64,000 nucleotides of DNA. Source: Halichondria panicea (lineage: Eukaryota; Porifera; Demospongiae; Suberitida; Halichondriidae). Shown here one piece after another: positions 1-13,069 of this stretch. Positions within the stretch are counted from its first letter, which is position 1. Each line of letters opens with the position of its first letter. The notes beneath the pieces were generated by a model that saw nothing but the letters and a program-made list of their open reading frames with translations, did no database searches and was not told the origin of the DNA. Made by a program: the position numbers and the translations under genes. Location of the stretch: NCBI RefSeq assembly GCF_963675165.1, contig NC_087390.1, forward strand, positions 1,011,501 through 1,075,500, given 5' to 3'.

Positions 1-3000
1 GTGAAATTGAATAATTATCATGCAATACTATATCCAAGAATTTAACATGTGAAGAGCATTTAGAGTTGTGTCGCTTGAGTTCATCCATTAAATGATGAAG
101 ATTTTTTTGAAGATAAATATCTGTCCCGTCCCAGCTAGTCGCCCGGGGATTGCTAATACTTAATTCTAGCATGAATTTTCCTACTGCTATGCAATAGCCT
201 AGAGCAAGGAAATACAAGGGATCCAATTGTGAGTGTGTTAGTTCGATAAGGAGTACAACATTATCGAAAGAGGAAATTAGTTGTTCATTTTGAGTTTCAT
301 AAAGCCAGAGTATGTGTTGTCTATTGAGGTAAATCACCAACTCATTGTCTGACGATCTAACTCGCGATCGTGGAGCAGGTAGAACACATTTTGTCCAGGA
401 ATCAGAAAATGTTGTGAGACCGGCTAAAAATAACTTGATCATGCCATACTTTTCGGACTGTTCTTCAATGAAAAGTAGCTGTTCCTGTTGGGGGTATGTT
501 CTCCATATATGGAATGCAGCCAAGAACTCTTGCAGCGTTAGATGAATGAAGTTATATGAAGGAGATGCGGTTTTTGTTATGGATTGATGCAATGGATGGA
601 CACTATTCATAAAACCAAGTGTAGCACTGCCTTCGGGAATGTCATTCTCGTAGAAAATAAGCTGGTGTTCTTTTAATACTATTCCCTTGTGGGCAACTTT
701 ACAAAGGTCAAGGAAATGAAGTTGAAGTGATGGAGGCAAGTCATGAAGATCACCATTCCACTTCTCTTGCACTGGGTGGTCAGTGAGGTATCGCTTTAGC
801 AAAACACGAGAGTATTCAGTAAAAAGTTCTGTTCTTGTGTTCGGGAAAATATTTTGTTTTTCGTCATGCCATTCCATGTAAACTTGAACAACAATACGAG
901 CACAGAGAGGATTGTACATGGCACTGTGTATTTGTGGGTTGGCAGCAATATATGTTCTCAATCCATCTGGTGCTCCATCCTTAATTGCCAAATCAATATA
1001 TTCTTGTACCTGTATCTCTGTAAAACCAAGGACCACAATCTTTTGATCAATTCGATGACTACACCCTACAGGTACAGCCCATGGCCTGGTGGTTATGAGA
1101 ACAGTGCTGGCTGGAAGGAGTCTTCCATGTATGAGTTTCATGATAATACAGCTGTCCTTCGTTTCTCTAAGTGCAGGCGGAAATTCATCGAGACCCTCAA
1201 GAATAAATAGCAATCCTTCACCTTCTGATCGAGATACTTCGTCGCTGACTTTCTGTGATCTAGCTTCATCTCCACATTCAAAAAGGTCAACCAAGTTATT
1301 AGCTTCATGAGTGCACTTATCACGAAGTGACAGCAATACAACAAGAAAGTAGTCTCTCCAAATGTACCCTAGACTCCACCGTCTGCACAGTTCCCATGAC
1401 AAGGTGGTCTTACCGACTCCTGGAGCTCCTTTGATGATAACTAGTTTGGGAAACGAGTCTCCAATTTTACATGCAATTCGTTCAATACAAACTTGGCCTT
1501 TATCTACAAGATCAATTTTTCCGTGCACTTCGTGTGTTTGAAATTTGGGTCGAGCAAATCGATCACGATCGTCGACAATCTTCAGATTTATAAAATGTTT
1601 CACACAGTCAAGAGGATAGCGCTCATCAGCAGGAAGCTGTTTTACGTTGTAAATGCTAATAAGGTATGTTTTATATGTTTCAATAGCACTCAATTTTGGC
1701 CTCTTTGATGGCCCAGGCAAAGTATTGTCATCTGAGGAGTTAATCCATATAATTGAATTATTATAAATCTACACACATACTTTTCTTTTGTATAGGCACT
1801 ATATCGTCTATCATTACGTATACGTATACTACATACTGCATGCAGCTGATGGCATGCACTATATACCTGTACATGCCTCCTCTATAGCATCAGCGATGGC
1901 ATCTCGTTTAACTGTTGGTGCTCTGAGACTCTGACATATGTCAGAATAGGTGAGAGGGCCACTCTTCAAGCGAGCAGCTAGCATATCACGTAGACAGGTT
2001 TCATTGTCTCGATGCTTTTGACTTATATTATCAAGGGTGTCAAAGTCTAATCCCAGATCAAGTCCCAGGTCGAACCAGTTTCCAGCAGCTTTTATCAAGT
2101 TCTTGTAAACAGAATTCAAATCATTGAGAGTCAAAGTTGAGGCTACAAAAATTACAAGCAAATAAGTAGTACACATGCAATGTCATAATTATATACACAT
2201 GGTTTACTCAAAGAGACACCGCTTACTAAGCGTTGGTCCAGGATTTGCTTCAACATCTCCTGACTGTAACAGTAAGCGGAATATCAGTAACAGTATACAC
2301 AGACTGAGAGTGGGGGGCAACATCAGTCGATTAGTGCTCTGAACTCTCACTTGGAACTTGGCCGGCTTTTCTTGAGTATCAAAAACTAGAAAACACGAGT
2401 GATGTTTATAATTATTGTGGCAGTAAATATATAATTGATTACCTAATGTGGTTGAGTTCCATTGTTTCCGAGGGTTCCATCTCACCAAGCAGGCAGTGAT
2501 GAGTGAGTAGCAGATGATAAACACAGCTGACAGAATGAGAACGGCCAGTGCACTCCCCCTCCATCCCAGCTCACAAGGAAACACTCCAGTCCAACTCAAG
2601 TCAACCACAGGGCAAGCAGGACGTGGGGGAGCTGTGTAGAGTTGCATAAATAAATATATTCATGTTTTGTGACAGCACAATTGTGGTCAAGACTCTGAAT
2701 ACCAAGCAATGCATAAGCATAATTGTATTGTGGCCTATGCCCCGTAATATGCTCGGTATATACCAAAGTGTATGATAAGAAATGTTATGCAATTATTGGT
2801 GAGTATGCTTCACTGACTTACAGGAAAAAGTTTGTAAGAAGAGTATGTATCTGATGGTGACCATAATGAGGTAGAGTTGGTAGAGCACAGGGGTGATCAA
2901 CACAGAGGCAAGGCAGGCTCTGAGCTGCCAACTAGGCTTACAGAAAACCAGGGTAACATCATCTTCCAGATCCTCCGGGTCTTCATAGGGCCAGGGTGGT

Positions 3001-3056
3001 CTGATGCACTTTCCTTCGAAGGATCTTGCTGTTGATGACCTCAAAATCCACTGCAT
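1..3056 (-). CDS. Gene A: membrane-2A-Death-NACHT NLR-like receptor (3' end off the window)
   Basis: Five exons on the minus strand, read as 2822-3056, 2443-2631, 2227-2385, 1867-2142 and 1-1731, all joined by GT-AG phase-1 introns. Exon 1 starts at ATG 3056 and holds a hydrophobic stretch of about 30 residues; exon 2 holds a second; exon 3 holds a third (LCILLLIFRLLL) followed directly by SGDVEANPGP, a 2A-type ribosome-skipping motif. Exon 4 encodes a Death-fold domain of about 90 residues (LGLDLGLDFDTL...CLRDML). The last exon opens with the basic motif PSKRPKLS, then a NACHT NTPase with Walker A GAPGVGKTT and Walker B LLFILEGLDE, and stays open to the window edge; the LRR part would lie outside. 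NACHT-LRR proteins are innate immune sensors. I infer that the 2A site decides whether the sensor is membrane-bound or cytosolic. Paralogue of gene B. Confidence 0.83.
2234..2257 (-). other. 2A-type ribosome-skipping motif of gene A (DVEANPGP)
   Basis: Minus-strand codons give DVEANPGP, matching the D-[V/I]-E-x-N-P-G-P consensus, right after a Leu/Ile-rich hydrophobic stretch. In known 2A peptides the Gly-Pro bond is not formed and translation continues with Pro. Here that would separate a 191-residue, three-segment membrane peptide from the Death-NACHT part. Activity is inferred from the motif alone. Confidence 0.8.
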
Positions 3057-3429
3057 ATCTTCTTATAACAGTTTCCAGATAGATATTGTATTAAAGAGCA
3101 TGTAAGAGTACAAGCTAACTTATAAAGCTTACAAGCCAAAATACAGGTACATGTAGACACAAGAGTAAACAAACCCACTCCCACTCTCCACCTCATCCTC
3201 CACCCTCCACCCTCCAGTGAGCAGAGAGAGCAGAGAGGTAGAACACAACAATAATCTATCATGTCTATGCAGCTAGCTCTGCTGATCAGTCCTAGGAGAG
3301 TGTTTGACTGAGCTCTTGAGGGGCAGCAAATATCTATAAGGTAAGCCAGGTTGGATCAGTTGATCATTGCCCTAGTGTACACTAAACCATACTGTTAAGA
3401 GTATTCGATATGTATCTGTGCATGTGTGT
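3057..3429. promoter_or_regulatory. Shared spacer between gene A start and MMUT start block (candidate bidirectional promoter)
   Basis: About 370 bp separate the gene A ATG from a plus-strand MMUT exon-1-like block. The same head-to-head layout recurs at 22365-22960, 36168-36535 and 49276-49755, with shared words such as the block around 3365-3420 (CCCTAGTGTACACTAAACC). A shared promoter is inferred from layout and conservation; no TATA box was assigned. The ORF-like stretch here has no support as a gene. Confidence 0.35.
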
Positions 3430-5077
3430 ACTCCAGACTGGTGAGACTGAGGTGTGGAGGAGGGAGACCACTGACGGCCGGACTGTGTGGTGATCACCAT
3501 GGCAAACACAGGCTATTCCACACTCCAAGGTAGTGGTTGGCATTGGTGATACCAAGTTTGGTTTCCTAAAACTGTAGGTTTAATTATCCCACCACAGATC
3601 CTAGCTAAGTACATTTCTAAGAGGTACAGAATACATTATAATTCTGTGCTTTTAACGGAAATTATATGCACTCAAAGGTAGTTGCTTTCTGCGTAGATTT
3701 GACTAAGACAGTGTGTGTGAATTTGTATACATGGTAGAGAGCATTACACTTTGCCCCCTTCTCTCCTTCCAGATCGATGATCCTTGGGGAGGGTCTTATC
3801 TGATTGAGGCCCTCACTGATCAGGTGTACGAGTCAGCACTCAACATCACCAATGAGGTACAGGAGGTGCATCTTAAAATCAGTATTATAGTCTTGAAAGC
3901 TAAGCATATGTACAATGTCATATTGTGTACTTACGGTGATTTTGGTGGTACCCTTGATAAGATTACAATACATGTAGTAGTAAGGTAACAGAAGCTTATT
4001 GTAATGTACGCTTTTATGGGCTGATTCATACTATATGTATACTCAACAAAGATGCTTAATGCTGGATTCAAACAGTTTTGCCTTTCTAAAATTTGATCTG
4101 TGGTGTTCAGATATTACTTCCTGCCATGCACAGACACGATGTTGGTGTGAACAAGTACACTTTGGACAAGGAGGAGCCAGTGGAGGTGCTCTCCATCGAC
4201 AACGCTAAGACCATTGAATCACAGGTGAGAGGGATAGTTGCCAGGGATACCTGTCTATTAGCAATCCCCCTTGCTAATTGGGCATGCAGACAGACCTACA
4301 GTGGTTGCAATAAAGAGTTGACCTGCTAACATAATTATAGGTCCCATTAGTCTGGCGGTATTATAGAGGGTGACCTCCTTGGGCCCCCCCCTCCCCGGGA
4401 CCATAGAGCTACTATCTATGCCGGGACCACAATCGAAAGTGTCATTATTCATAACTCAATGTGACAAACAATACATTGTTACACACATCGCATGTGCTAC
4501 ACATGTACCACAATAATGAGTAGAGCTATTATAGGCTGACCATAACTATGTTGTCTAATCAGACCACCATCTCACCCACCATATCGCAGAAACGTGAACT
4601 GGAGACCCTCCGCTCCACTAGAGACCAATCACAGCCCAAGGTCAGTGGTTGTTATTGATGATACCAAGCTTTTGGTTTCCTAAAACTGTTTTTAAGGTAG
4701 TGACCTTCTGCGTAGATTTGACTAATTAAGACAGTGTGTGTGAATTTGTATACATGGTAGAACACATTACATGTAGTTTTGTATTCCTACAGTGCTCTCT
4801 ATAGGTTTATCCATTGAATTCTAACCCTATAAATTGTACACTGCAACAGTTTTGTTTAGCCTCTAACTCTGATTGTATGTACAACTGTATATAACTTAAG
4901 TGTATGGTAAAAATAGGCTTTAAAAATATGCTAATTAGCTATGTAACGTGTATTAAATAGCAACATAATTGCTCTTGAATAACGATTATACGTAATATGT
5001 GTTTGTGTGTGTAGGTTGCTGAGATTGCAAAGCTGATGACAGCGTATATTCGTCTGGTGGTGGTCAGAATGAAGTGA
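3430..5077 (+). pseudogene. MMUT: MMUT fragment copy 1 (methylmalonyl-CoA mutase, decayed)
   Basis: Scattered exon remnants in mutase order: an Arg-rich leader-like segment (about 3430-3531); DPWGGSYLIEALTDQ (3773-3855); VGVNKYTLDKEEPVEVLSID (about 4136-4226); KRELETLRSTRDQSQ (4562-4640); and VAEIAKLMTAYIRL ending in TGA (5015-5077). Methylmalonyl-CoA mutase converts L-methylmalonyl-CoA to succinyl-CoA in mitochondria. Most of the barrel exons and the whole cobalamin-binding domain are missing. The VGVNK exon has lost one base relative to the other copies, so the DTIVG start is out of frame. The segment 4440-5077 is almost identical to 37862-38500. Confidence 0.7.
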
Positions 5078-5154
5078 TAATCCAATTCAACAGAACATTT
5101 TTATGCTGATCATAAAGTTCCCCAAAACATGAGCTAGATTGTCTTTAGTACGCT

Positions 5155-5502
5155 TTAAGTCTGCTTGGATTCATCCTGTACTGCCTCCTGGCTTGCTGGT
5201 ACAAGAGGAGAGTTAGAGACGAGCACTATCATGTACAACATGCGGAGATTATTTGCTGCTTGTATGAGTTTAAATTTTTTGTCCTCTACATATGCTGGCG
5301 AGTGTATAAGTGGTGCAATTCACCCCCAAAATAATACAATGGTACTGGAATCAAGGCCGCTCTGAGTCTGCTTGGATTCATCCTGTACTGCCTCCTGGCT
5401 CGATGGTACAAGAGGAGAGTTAGAGACGAGGACTACAATGCACACAGAGTGGTGGAGGAGGTCTATGATCGATATCTAATAAATCCAAGCATCACTAACT
5501 AA
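5155..5502 (+). pseudogene. Exon for an unidentified single-pass membrane tail, with a partial duplicate
   Basis: The frame from about 5356 reads ALSLLGFILYCLLARWYKRR, a membrane segment with a positive-inside flank, then a charged tail ending INPSITN and TAA at 5500-5502. A partial, diverged copy of its first part lies at 5155-5220. The same exon recurs at 38575-38924 and 55013-55159, always just downstream of the VAEIAK exon. I do not recognise the family. It may be the 3' exon of a gene otherwise lost, or an alternative 3' end of the MMUT-derived transcript. Confidence 0.45.
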
Positions 5503-5767
5503 GTATAGGCAGACTATTGTATGGTGAATTGTAATTTACTCTTTTGATGAATTATAATTATAGTCATCATCTCATGCACATGCTGTTAAGTTGTTTGCAA
5601 GCACATTCATATTCAACTATAACAAATCCATAAGAACTTTGTGCAATACTGAACTATGAAAGTTTGACAGAAATTAATAAAAGAATTCCAGTGAAGCAGT
5701 AATAAATAAAGTAGTGATTAAATGAGTGACTGAGGTATGGTACTATAACGTTATGACACACTAGTAC

Positions 5768-8700
5768 CTGGTGTGTCTAGTTCCAATGTATCGTCAAAGT
5801 TTGATAGCTGGTCCATTTCAGACTTTGATACCAAATCTCCAAAACAGTCCATCAGAGTCTTTTGTGTTGCATCCTACAGAGAAGTGAACATGCACAAGGA
5901 TGATACATTTAACACAGTTGTCAGTTGTAAGTTAAGCTGATTAAATGAAAGCACCGCGGGTGCTGATGCCTCGGTGGAGGTGCCAAAGCTACATCACATA
6001 ATTAAATCTACTAAGCTACACACATTTATCATGATAATTTTACTGCATGCAAAATCCAGGGAATCTCAAAGAGTGGGTAATGATCGACGATGATTGTTGT
6101 TAAAAACGATTGATGCCAAAAGTTCAAGCCTAAAATTAATGGCTGCAAGTCAGCAGAGCCTTGCAGCTCTCTTGCAGCTACCAATAGCGTGCAGAACTAA
6201 CTACTAAGTAGAGTAGTAACACTCGGTGAACAAGTTTGGCTGCGTGCTCTTCTGAAAAGGCTGCAATGGCATTCCAAGTAGGTATAACTCGAGAACAAAG
6301 CATTATTTTGCAAATCCACGAATGTAAACATGACTAGAAGCCTATAGAAACTCTTATGTGCACTTGATTCATCCTTGAGCAGCTGTAGCAGTCTACATAG
6401 ACAGACACACAAACACACTACCGTATACCTCGCTTGCGCATGCGCACCGAGGCATAACTATGGCTTGCACAAATGCACAGTAGAATATAATAATTAAGCA
6501 ACTGAATTGCTTGGGGAAATGGTCTCTGTGTGTATACGTTCGTAGTAGATTTGAAGCATCACAGATCTTGAATTATCAGACCTAAACACTTTATTCGTAC
6601 TTTATAAGCTCTCTACTGTTAATATTATTTAAATGGTCACACATGGAATAGCCGCATAAGATAAGCCACACAGCAGTTTCAATAAGGGACCTATAATTAT
6701 AGTGAAGTCTTTGCTGACCTTGGCTGTGAGTACTGCGCTCTCTGCACTGGAGAAGTCATCTTTAGCCAGACCAGCTTGACTCAACACTGACAGTTTGTTC
6801 TGAATCAAGGGCCTGTGTGTGAAGTGATGAAATCGTGTTTAGTGAATTGCTTGGTTCAAAACTAGATCTACATGTAATTAAATGCCACAACAAAATTACT
6901 TTCACATTACATAGTACACTTACAGCATAAGACACTTATACATGTACTGTACATACGTTTTAATAAAACATTCAAGCACAACCTAGCTCTTACCATATAA
7001 AGTCATCCACTGTGTCCTTCGCAATGAGGTAATGGACATTGACTGACGACTTTTGGCCTATTCTGTACGCCCTGTCCTCAGCCTGTACCAGTATCTATAC
7101 AGAGAACAAATCCATAATAACTATGACAAAGCCAGAACCACTGATAAAAAGGGGACCCTCCTACTACGAGACACTCTATCAATATAACCTATGCAAAAAG
7201 GAAAACTTCTCAACAATGTATTTTCCCCGAAGTGTTCTAAGTACATCAAGCTTTCAAGAGTGTGTGCATGACTATACTTACTCCTGGGTTCCAGAACAAC
7301 TCAGCAAAGATGACAGTGGAGGCAGCAGTGAGGGTGAGTCCTGACCGTGAGGAGAGACAGTGAATTGTTAGAATACTTATACAATCCGCTCGAGTTATTC
7401 AATTTCAAACATTTTATGATTTTCAGAAGGCTTTTTAGATGGTATGCTCAATTCTCACATTTAGGCACATTTGGAACGGGCCATAATTTTCTTCATGGGC
7501 TATGGGCTCTATATAATAATAACACCTGCATTAGCCGTGGTGATGGAGAGTACGGCCACTTGACACTGCTCGCTGTGCTGGAACTGATCACACAGGGCCT
7601 GTCTCATATCAGCTGGGGTCTTGCCGTCAATACGAATGTAGGTGATGGCCTGTGTGTGGGTGGAGTGGGTGGGTTGTGTGAGGGGGGTGGGTGGAGGGTC
7701 AGCAATTGATAGGGATCAACCATTAGTGTGTGTGTGTGTGTTAGTGTCTACATAAGTATGTAACGCTCCTAAAAGATACAAATAGCTAGAGTAATAAGTT
7801 TTAGTTTGGATATAATTATAGTACGTAGGATGAAATGCTGAGTCAGCAATTCCTTCTCACAGGTGCCTGTACACACACTAATCCCAACCTTCTTGTCCAA
7901 AGCCTCACAGAGACCATTCAGTACAGACACGTGATGGCCGAACACGATGATCTTCCTACCACCCTCCAACATGTCCAGGATATAGTCCTTCACTGCCGGC
8001 AGCTTCATCTTGCCCGTCACATCAAACAGAGGGAGGAGGGCGGTCCGTCGCTCAAGCTTCTGTGGGTAATGGTGGGTGGGTGGATAAGTACACAACAGCA
8101 GGTCTGATGAACTTAAGTTCCTATAGACAACTTGGACACCATACAATAACATTGATTGGTATTGATTCGGCCATAAAAAAAAAACACTAGCAAAAAGTGA
8201 AAAGGGAAAAAAGATGGTAAGGATGGTAAGCTAAGCAGTTCCAAAATAGAAACACTGTTTTTAGAGCCTCATAGTATACACTATATGAAGTGTATGAACT
8301 TACTTTGAGTTTGCCAGCATCGTTGAGTTGTCTTTCATAGTCTTTCCATTCTTTGCTGCCTCCCTTTGGTAACGAGAGATCCAACAACACCTGTCATATG
8401 AATCAATTGTCAATCTAATGGCTTCAATTAATCGCGACTAGTTACCATCTTCCTTGTTTTAGAAGGAAGTTGATCGAGAACTTCGGACTTCATCCTCCTA
8501 AATAAAAATCATACAGTTAGTTAATATACGTTACAAATTAATAACACTACAGTGTGCACAACACTATAGACAGCATCACATGATGCATATATTATAGTAG
8601 GATGATGCTATTATTGTGTAGCTACGTATGTACATGCTTTGATTAACACGGAAGTACGATGTTCTTGCACACCCAGTGACATCACATGATCCCATAGATA

Positions 8701-8775
8701 CCTAATCATGATGGAGTCTTCTAGGTAGAGCTGCAGTTCTGACATGTTGGAAGCACCACTGAAGTCCCATCCAAA
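5768..8775 (-). CDS. SMARCAL1: SMARCAL1-like helicase C-terminal half, left locus distal copy (X1)
   Basis: Exons read on the minus strand: 8702-8775 ([20 protein letters not shown]), 8446-8497 ([16 protein letters not shown]), 8304-8390, 7877-8059 ([20 protein letters not shown]), 7526-7649 ([20 protein letters not shown]), 7282-7340 ([20 protein letters not shown]), 6994-7082 ([23 protein letters not shown]2 motif VI), 6719-6812 and 5768-5873. These match the HELICc lobe and C-terminus of SMARCAL1, the annealing helicase that remodels stalled replication forks. All exons seen are open and flanked by GT-AG sites. This copy has no 5' half of its own: upstream of it lies a second, damaged 3' half (X2). 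It could be reached only by splicing across X2, or be a dead duplicate. The final exon after TPG was not found. Confidence 0.7.
5947..6458. repeat. Dispersed ~0.5 kb repeat, copy 1
   Basis: Begins AAAGCACCGCGGGTGCTGAT and ends near CGCTTGCGCATGCGCACCGA. Related copies occur at about 9786-10345, 34741-35267, 39345-39888, 57292-57730 (opposite orientation) and, more diverged, 63411-63900; a short remnant is at 59040-59100. The ends carry GC-rich words that resemble one another in opposite orientation. Probably a non-autonomous transposable element; no coding capacity was seen. It separates the last two X1 exons. Confidence 0.6.
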
Positions 8776-8933
8776 CTGACTCTATAATTATAATTAATTA
8801 TGGGATGTAGTAATAATTTCAATGGTGCTACAGTACTCTGACAGACAAAAACAGCAGGAAGAAAATTAATTATTTCATCAGTATTTATGTCAAACAACAG
8901 CAGCACACACACACACTGAAAACTAACAAGTTT

Positions 8934-9554
8934 CTAGAGTTCAATATCAAAATGGTCCTTCATGAACGTCGAGACTGCATCACATAAAGAGTGTGTTAAG
9001 CTCGACAAAAAGTACATCAAATTCTTACACTGTTCAAAATAAAGATACGGATCGTCCGGATGGCTTGTTACACATCTGTATAAGTATTCTAGATAATCTC
9101 CCGGGACTTCTCCTAGCAATTTTTGGAAGTGTACTTTTTGCGGATCTTGAAATAGTTTGCAATCGATGCTTGAAAAGTAGTTGGGGCTTTTCTTAGTTAC
9201 AACACAGTGTATTCCATGATAGAGATGTAAGACAGTTGATAGACCATCAACTGAGGAGAGAACGAGATCAGTCACTTGATATTCTTTATAAAAATACGAT
9301 GCTTTGATTGGAATCACAGCACTAGAAAGGCTGAGTGTAGTACCAGTAGATTCAAAGATTTCCTTGAACGTCTCCTCGATGCCATTGGCTCCATCGAACA
9401 CGGGGACAACCTCATCACATTTGGCCAATAGATACAGCTTGTAGCTATCGAAACTGTCCCTCCAAAGCTCTGGGTGAGGTAGGAGGTACGAGCTCATTTC
9501 AAACGCCGCCTTTTTATCATCTTTGGAGGAATGGTGTAGTAGAGAGTATGCCAC
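8934..9554 (-). pseudogene. 5'-truncated copy of the nested unknown gene (see 42534-43442)
   Basis: About 200 codons are nearly identical to the C-terminal two thirds of the intact right-hand gene and share its stop (KDHFDIEL). The match breaks at about 9566, inside the coding sequence, where the 3' flank of the next SMARCAL1 duplicate begins. It has lost the start and about 100 residues, so it is a by-product of the tandem duplication. Confidence 0.75.
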
Positions 9555-9610
9555 AACTTCTTGAAGAATGAGTGACTGTGGTATGGTACTATAACGTTAT
9601 GACACACTAG

Positions 9611-12600
9611 TACCTGGTGTGTCTAGTTCCAATGTATCGTCAAAGTTTGATAGCTGCATGGTCCATTTCAGACTTTGATACCAAATCCCTGAAACAGTCC
9701 ATCAGAGTCTTTTGTGTTGCATCCTACAGAGAAGTGTACATGCACGAGGATGATACATTTAACACAGTTGTAAGTTAAGCTGATTAAATGAAAGCACCGT
9801 GGGTGCTGATGCCTCGGTGGAGGTGCCAAAGCTACATCACATAATTAAAGCTACTAAGCTACACACATTGATTATAATTATCATGATAAACATTTTTAAT
9901 TTTACTGCATGCAAAATCCAGGGAAACTCAAGGAGTGGGTAATGATCGACGATGATTGTTGTTAAAAACGATGGATGCCAAAAGTTCAAGCCTAAAATTA
10001 ATGGCTGCAAGTCAGCAGAGCCTTGCAGCTCTCTTCTCACTCTTGCAGCTACCAATAGCGTGCAGAACTAACTACTAAGTAGAGAAGTAACACTCGGTAA
10101 CAAGTTTGGCTACGTGCTCTTCTGAAAAGGCTGCAATGGCATTCCAAGTAGGTATAACTCGAGAACGAAGCATTATTTTGCAAATCCATGATTTAAAATC
10201 TAAGTAAACATGATTAGAAGCCTATAGAAACTCTTACTTGCACTTGATTTATCCTTGAGCAGCATGTAGCAGTCTACACAGACACACACACAAACACACT
10301 ACCGTATACCTCGCTTGCGCATGCGCACCGAGGCATAACTATGGCTTGCACAAATGCACAGTAGAATATAATAATTAAGCAACTGAATTGCTTGGGGAAA
10401 TGGTCTCTGTGTGTATACGTTCGTAGTAGATTTGAAGCATCACAGATCTTGAATTATCACACCTAAACACTTTATTCGTACTTTATAAGCTCTCTACTGT
10501 TAATATTATTTAAATGGTCGCACATGGAATAGCCGCATAAGATAAGCCACACAGCAGTTTCAATAAGGGACCTATAATTATAGTGAAGTCTTTGCTGACC
10601 TTGGCTGTGAGTACTGCGCTCTCTGCACTGGAGAAGTCATCTTTAGCCAGACCAGCTTGACTCAACACTGACAGTTTGTTCTGAATCAAGGGCCTGTGTG
10701 TGAAGTGATGAAATCGTGTTTAGTGAATTGCTTGGTTCAAAACTAGATCTACATGTAATTAAATGCCACAACAAAATTACTTTCACATTACATAGTTACA
10801 CTTACAGCATAAGACACTTATACATGTACTGTACATACGTTCCAATAAAACATTCAAGCACCTCTAGCTCTTACCATATAAAGTCATCCACTGTGTCCTT
10901 CGCAATGAGGTAATGGACATTGACTGATGACTTTTGGCCTATTCTGTACGCCCTGTCCTCAGCCTGTACCAGTATCTATACAGAGAACAAATCCATAATA
11001 ACTATGACAAAGCAGAACCGCTGATAAAAAAAGGGGACCCTCCTACTACGAGATACTGTATCAATATAACCTATGTAAGCATTGCAAAAAACACAACCTC
11101 TCAACAATGTATTTTCTTCGAAGTGTTTTGTGTTCGTAGGTTTCGCTGTATGTGCATAATTATGAGTTACATGTAAGTATGAAGCCTTCAAGAGTATGTG
11201 CATGACTATACTTACTCCTGGGTTCCAGAACAACTCAGCAAAGATGACAGTGGAGGCAGCAGTGAGGGTGAGTCCTGCACGTGAGAAGAGACAGTCAACT
11301 GTTAGAACACTACAATCTGCTCTATAAAATAATAGAGCTATCGTGGCCCAATTTTAACAATTGATTTTTACTAGTAGCTTAGGAAGAGCTCTCAATCACT
11401 ATAAGTTGAAAAGGGCAATAATGTTTTAAGATACAATCTCAACGAACTCACTGTAAGCTGTCAGAAAATCACAAAATAAATGCGACTGAACCAACAGAAC
11501 TAAAGTTATGGCAACACTGTGTGCATACTAGTCACAGTATAGAGGTGTTGGTACCAGCATTAGCCGTGGTGATGGAGAGTACGGCCACTTGACACTGCTC
11601 GCTGTGCTGGAACTGATCACACAGGGCCTGTCTCCTATCAGCTGGGGTCTTGCCGTCAATACGAATGTAGGTGATGGCCTGTGTGTGGGTAGAGTGGGTG
11701 TGTTATGAGAGGGGGGTGGGTGGAGGATCAGCAATTGATAGGGATCAACCATTAGTGTGTGTGTGTGTGTGTTAGTGTCTACATAAGTACGTAATGCTCC
11801 TAGAAGATACAAATAGCTAGAGTAATAAGTTTTAGTTTGGATACAATTATAGTACGTAGGATGAAATGCTGAGTCAGCAACTCTTTCTCACAGGTGCCTG
11901 TACACACTAATCCCAACCTTCTTGTCCAAAGCCTCACAGAGACCATTCAGTACAGACATGTGATGGCCGAACACGATGATCTTCCTTCCACCTTCCAACA
12001 TGTCCAGGATATAGTCCTTCACAGCCGGCAGCTTCATCTTGCCCGTCACATCAAACAGAGGGAGGAGGGCGGTCCGTCGCTCAAGCTTCTGTGGGTAATA
12101 GTGGGTGGGTGGATAAGTACACAACAGCAGGTCTGATAAACTTAACTTCCTATAGACAACTCGGACACCATACAATAACATTGATTGGTATCGATCCATA
12201 ACACTAGCAAAAAGCGAAAGGCAAAAAAGAGCAAATTTGGTAAGCTAAGTAGTTATACACAATACTGTTTAGAAACACTGTTTTTAGAGCCTCATAGCAT
12301 ACACTATATGAAGTGTATGAACTTACTTTGAGTTTGCCAGCATCGTTGAGTTGTCTTTTATAGTCTTTTCATTCTTTGCTGCCTCCCTTTAGTGACGAGA
12401 GATCCAACAACACCTGTCATATGAATCAATTGTCAATCTAATGGCTTCAATTAACCGTGACTAGTTACCATCTTCCTTGTTTTAGAAGGAAGTTGATCGA
12501 GAACTTCGGACTTCATCCTCCTAAATAGAAATCATACAGCTAGTTAATATACGTTACAAATTAATAACACTACAGTGTGCACAACACTATAGACAGCATC

Positions 12601-12798
12601 ACATGATGCATATATTATAGTAGGATGATGCTATTATTGTGTAGCTACGTATGTACATGCTTTGATTAACACGGAAGTACGATGTTCTTGCACACCCAGT
12701 GACATCACATGATCCCATAGATACCTAATCATGATGGAGTCTTCTAGGTAGAGCTGCAGTTCTGACATGTTGGAAGCACCACTGAAGTCCCATCCAAA
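9611..12798 (-). pseudogene. SMARCAL1: SMARCAL1-like helicase C-terminal half, left locus proximal copy (X2), damaged
   Basis: Repeats the X1 exon series: 12725-12798, about 12468-12520, 12325-12417, 11893-12085, 11550-11668, 11217-11275, 10872-10970, 10600-10695 and 9611-9724. It follows the 5' half directly and so would be the default 3' end of that gene. Two lesions are visible: a Trp codon of X1 and the right copy (KEWKDY) is TGA at 12369-12371, and a 4-base insertion near 9655 shifts the C-terminal frame (KSEMDQLSN becomes KSEMDHAAI and then stops). An ADMR to ADRR change also lies in the DGKTPAD exon. I call it a pseudogene segment unless splicing skips exon 12325-12417. Confidence 0.72.
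9786..10345. repeat. Dispersed ~0.5 kb repeat, copy 2
   Basis: Very close to copy 1 (5947-6458) and in the same position between the last two SMARCAL1 exons, so it was inserted before the tandem duplication. Confidence 0.6.
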
Positions 12799-12957
12799 CT
12801 GACTCTATACAATTCATTATGATGTAGTAATAATTTCAATTATGGGATATAGTCATTGGTGTTATATACAGTACTCTATATAAATTAATTATTTCATCAA
12901 TATTTACGTCAAACAACAGCAGTACACACACACACTGACAACTAACAAGTTTCTAGA

Positions 12958-13069
12958 GTTCAATATCAAAATGGTTCTTCATAAACGTCGAGACTGCATC
13001 ACATAAAGAGTGTGTTAAGCTCCACAAAAAGTACATCAAATTCTCACACTGCTCGAAATAAAGATACGA
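12958..13069 (-). pseudogene. 3' remnant of the nested unknown gene
   Basis: Only the last 35 or so codons (up to KDHFDIEL and stop) survive. The match ends at about 13069 and the next bases belong to the SMARCAL1 exon flank found at about 44172 in the right locus. The two sides share ACG at the junction, consistent with a deletion at microhomology. Confidence 0.65.

Noticed and set aside
854-1708. Plus-strand frames over the NACHT region of gene A
   Set aside because: They are antisense shadows of a continuous minus-strand NACHT frame that matches gene B residue by residue.
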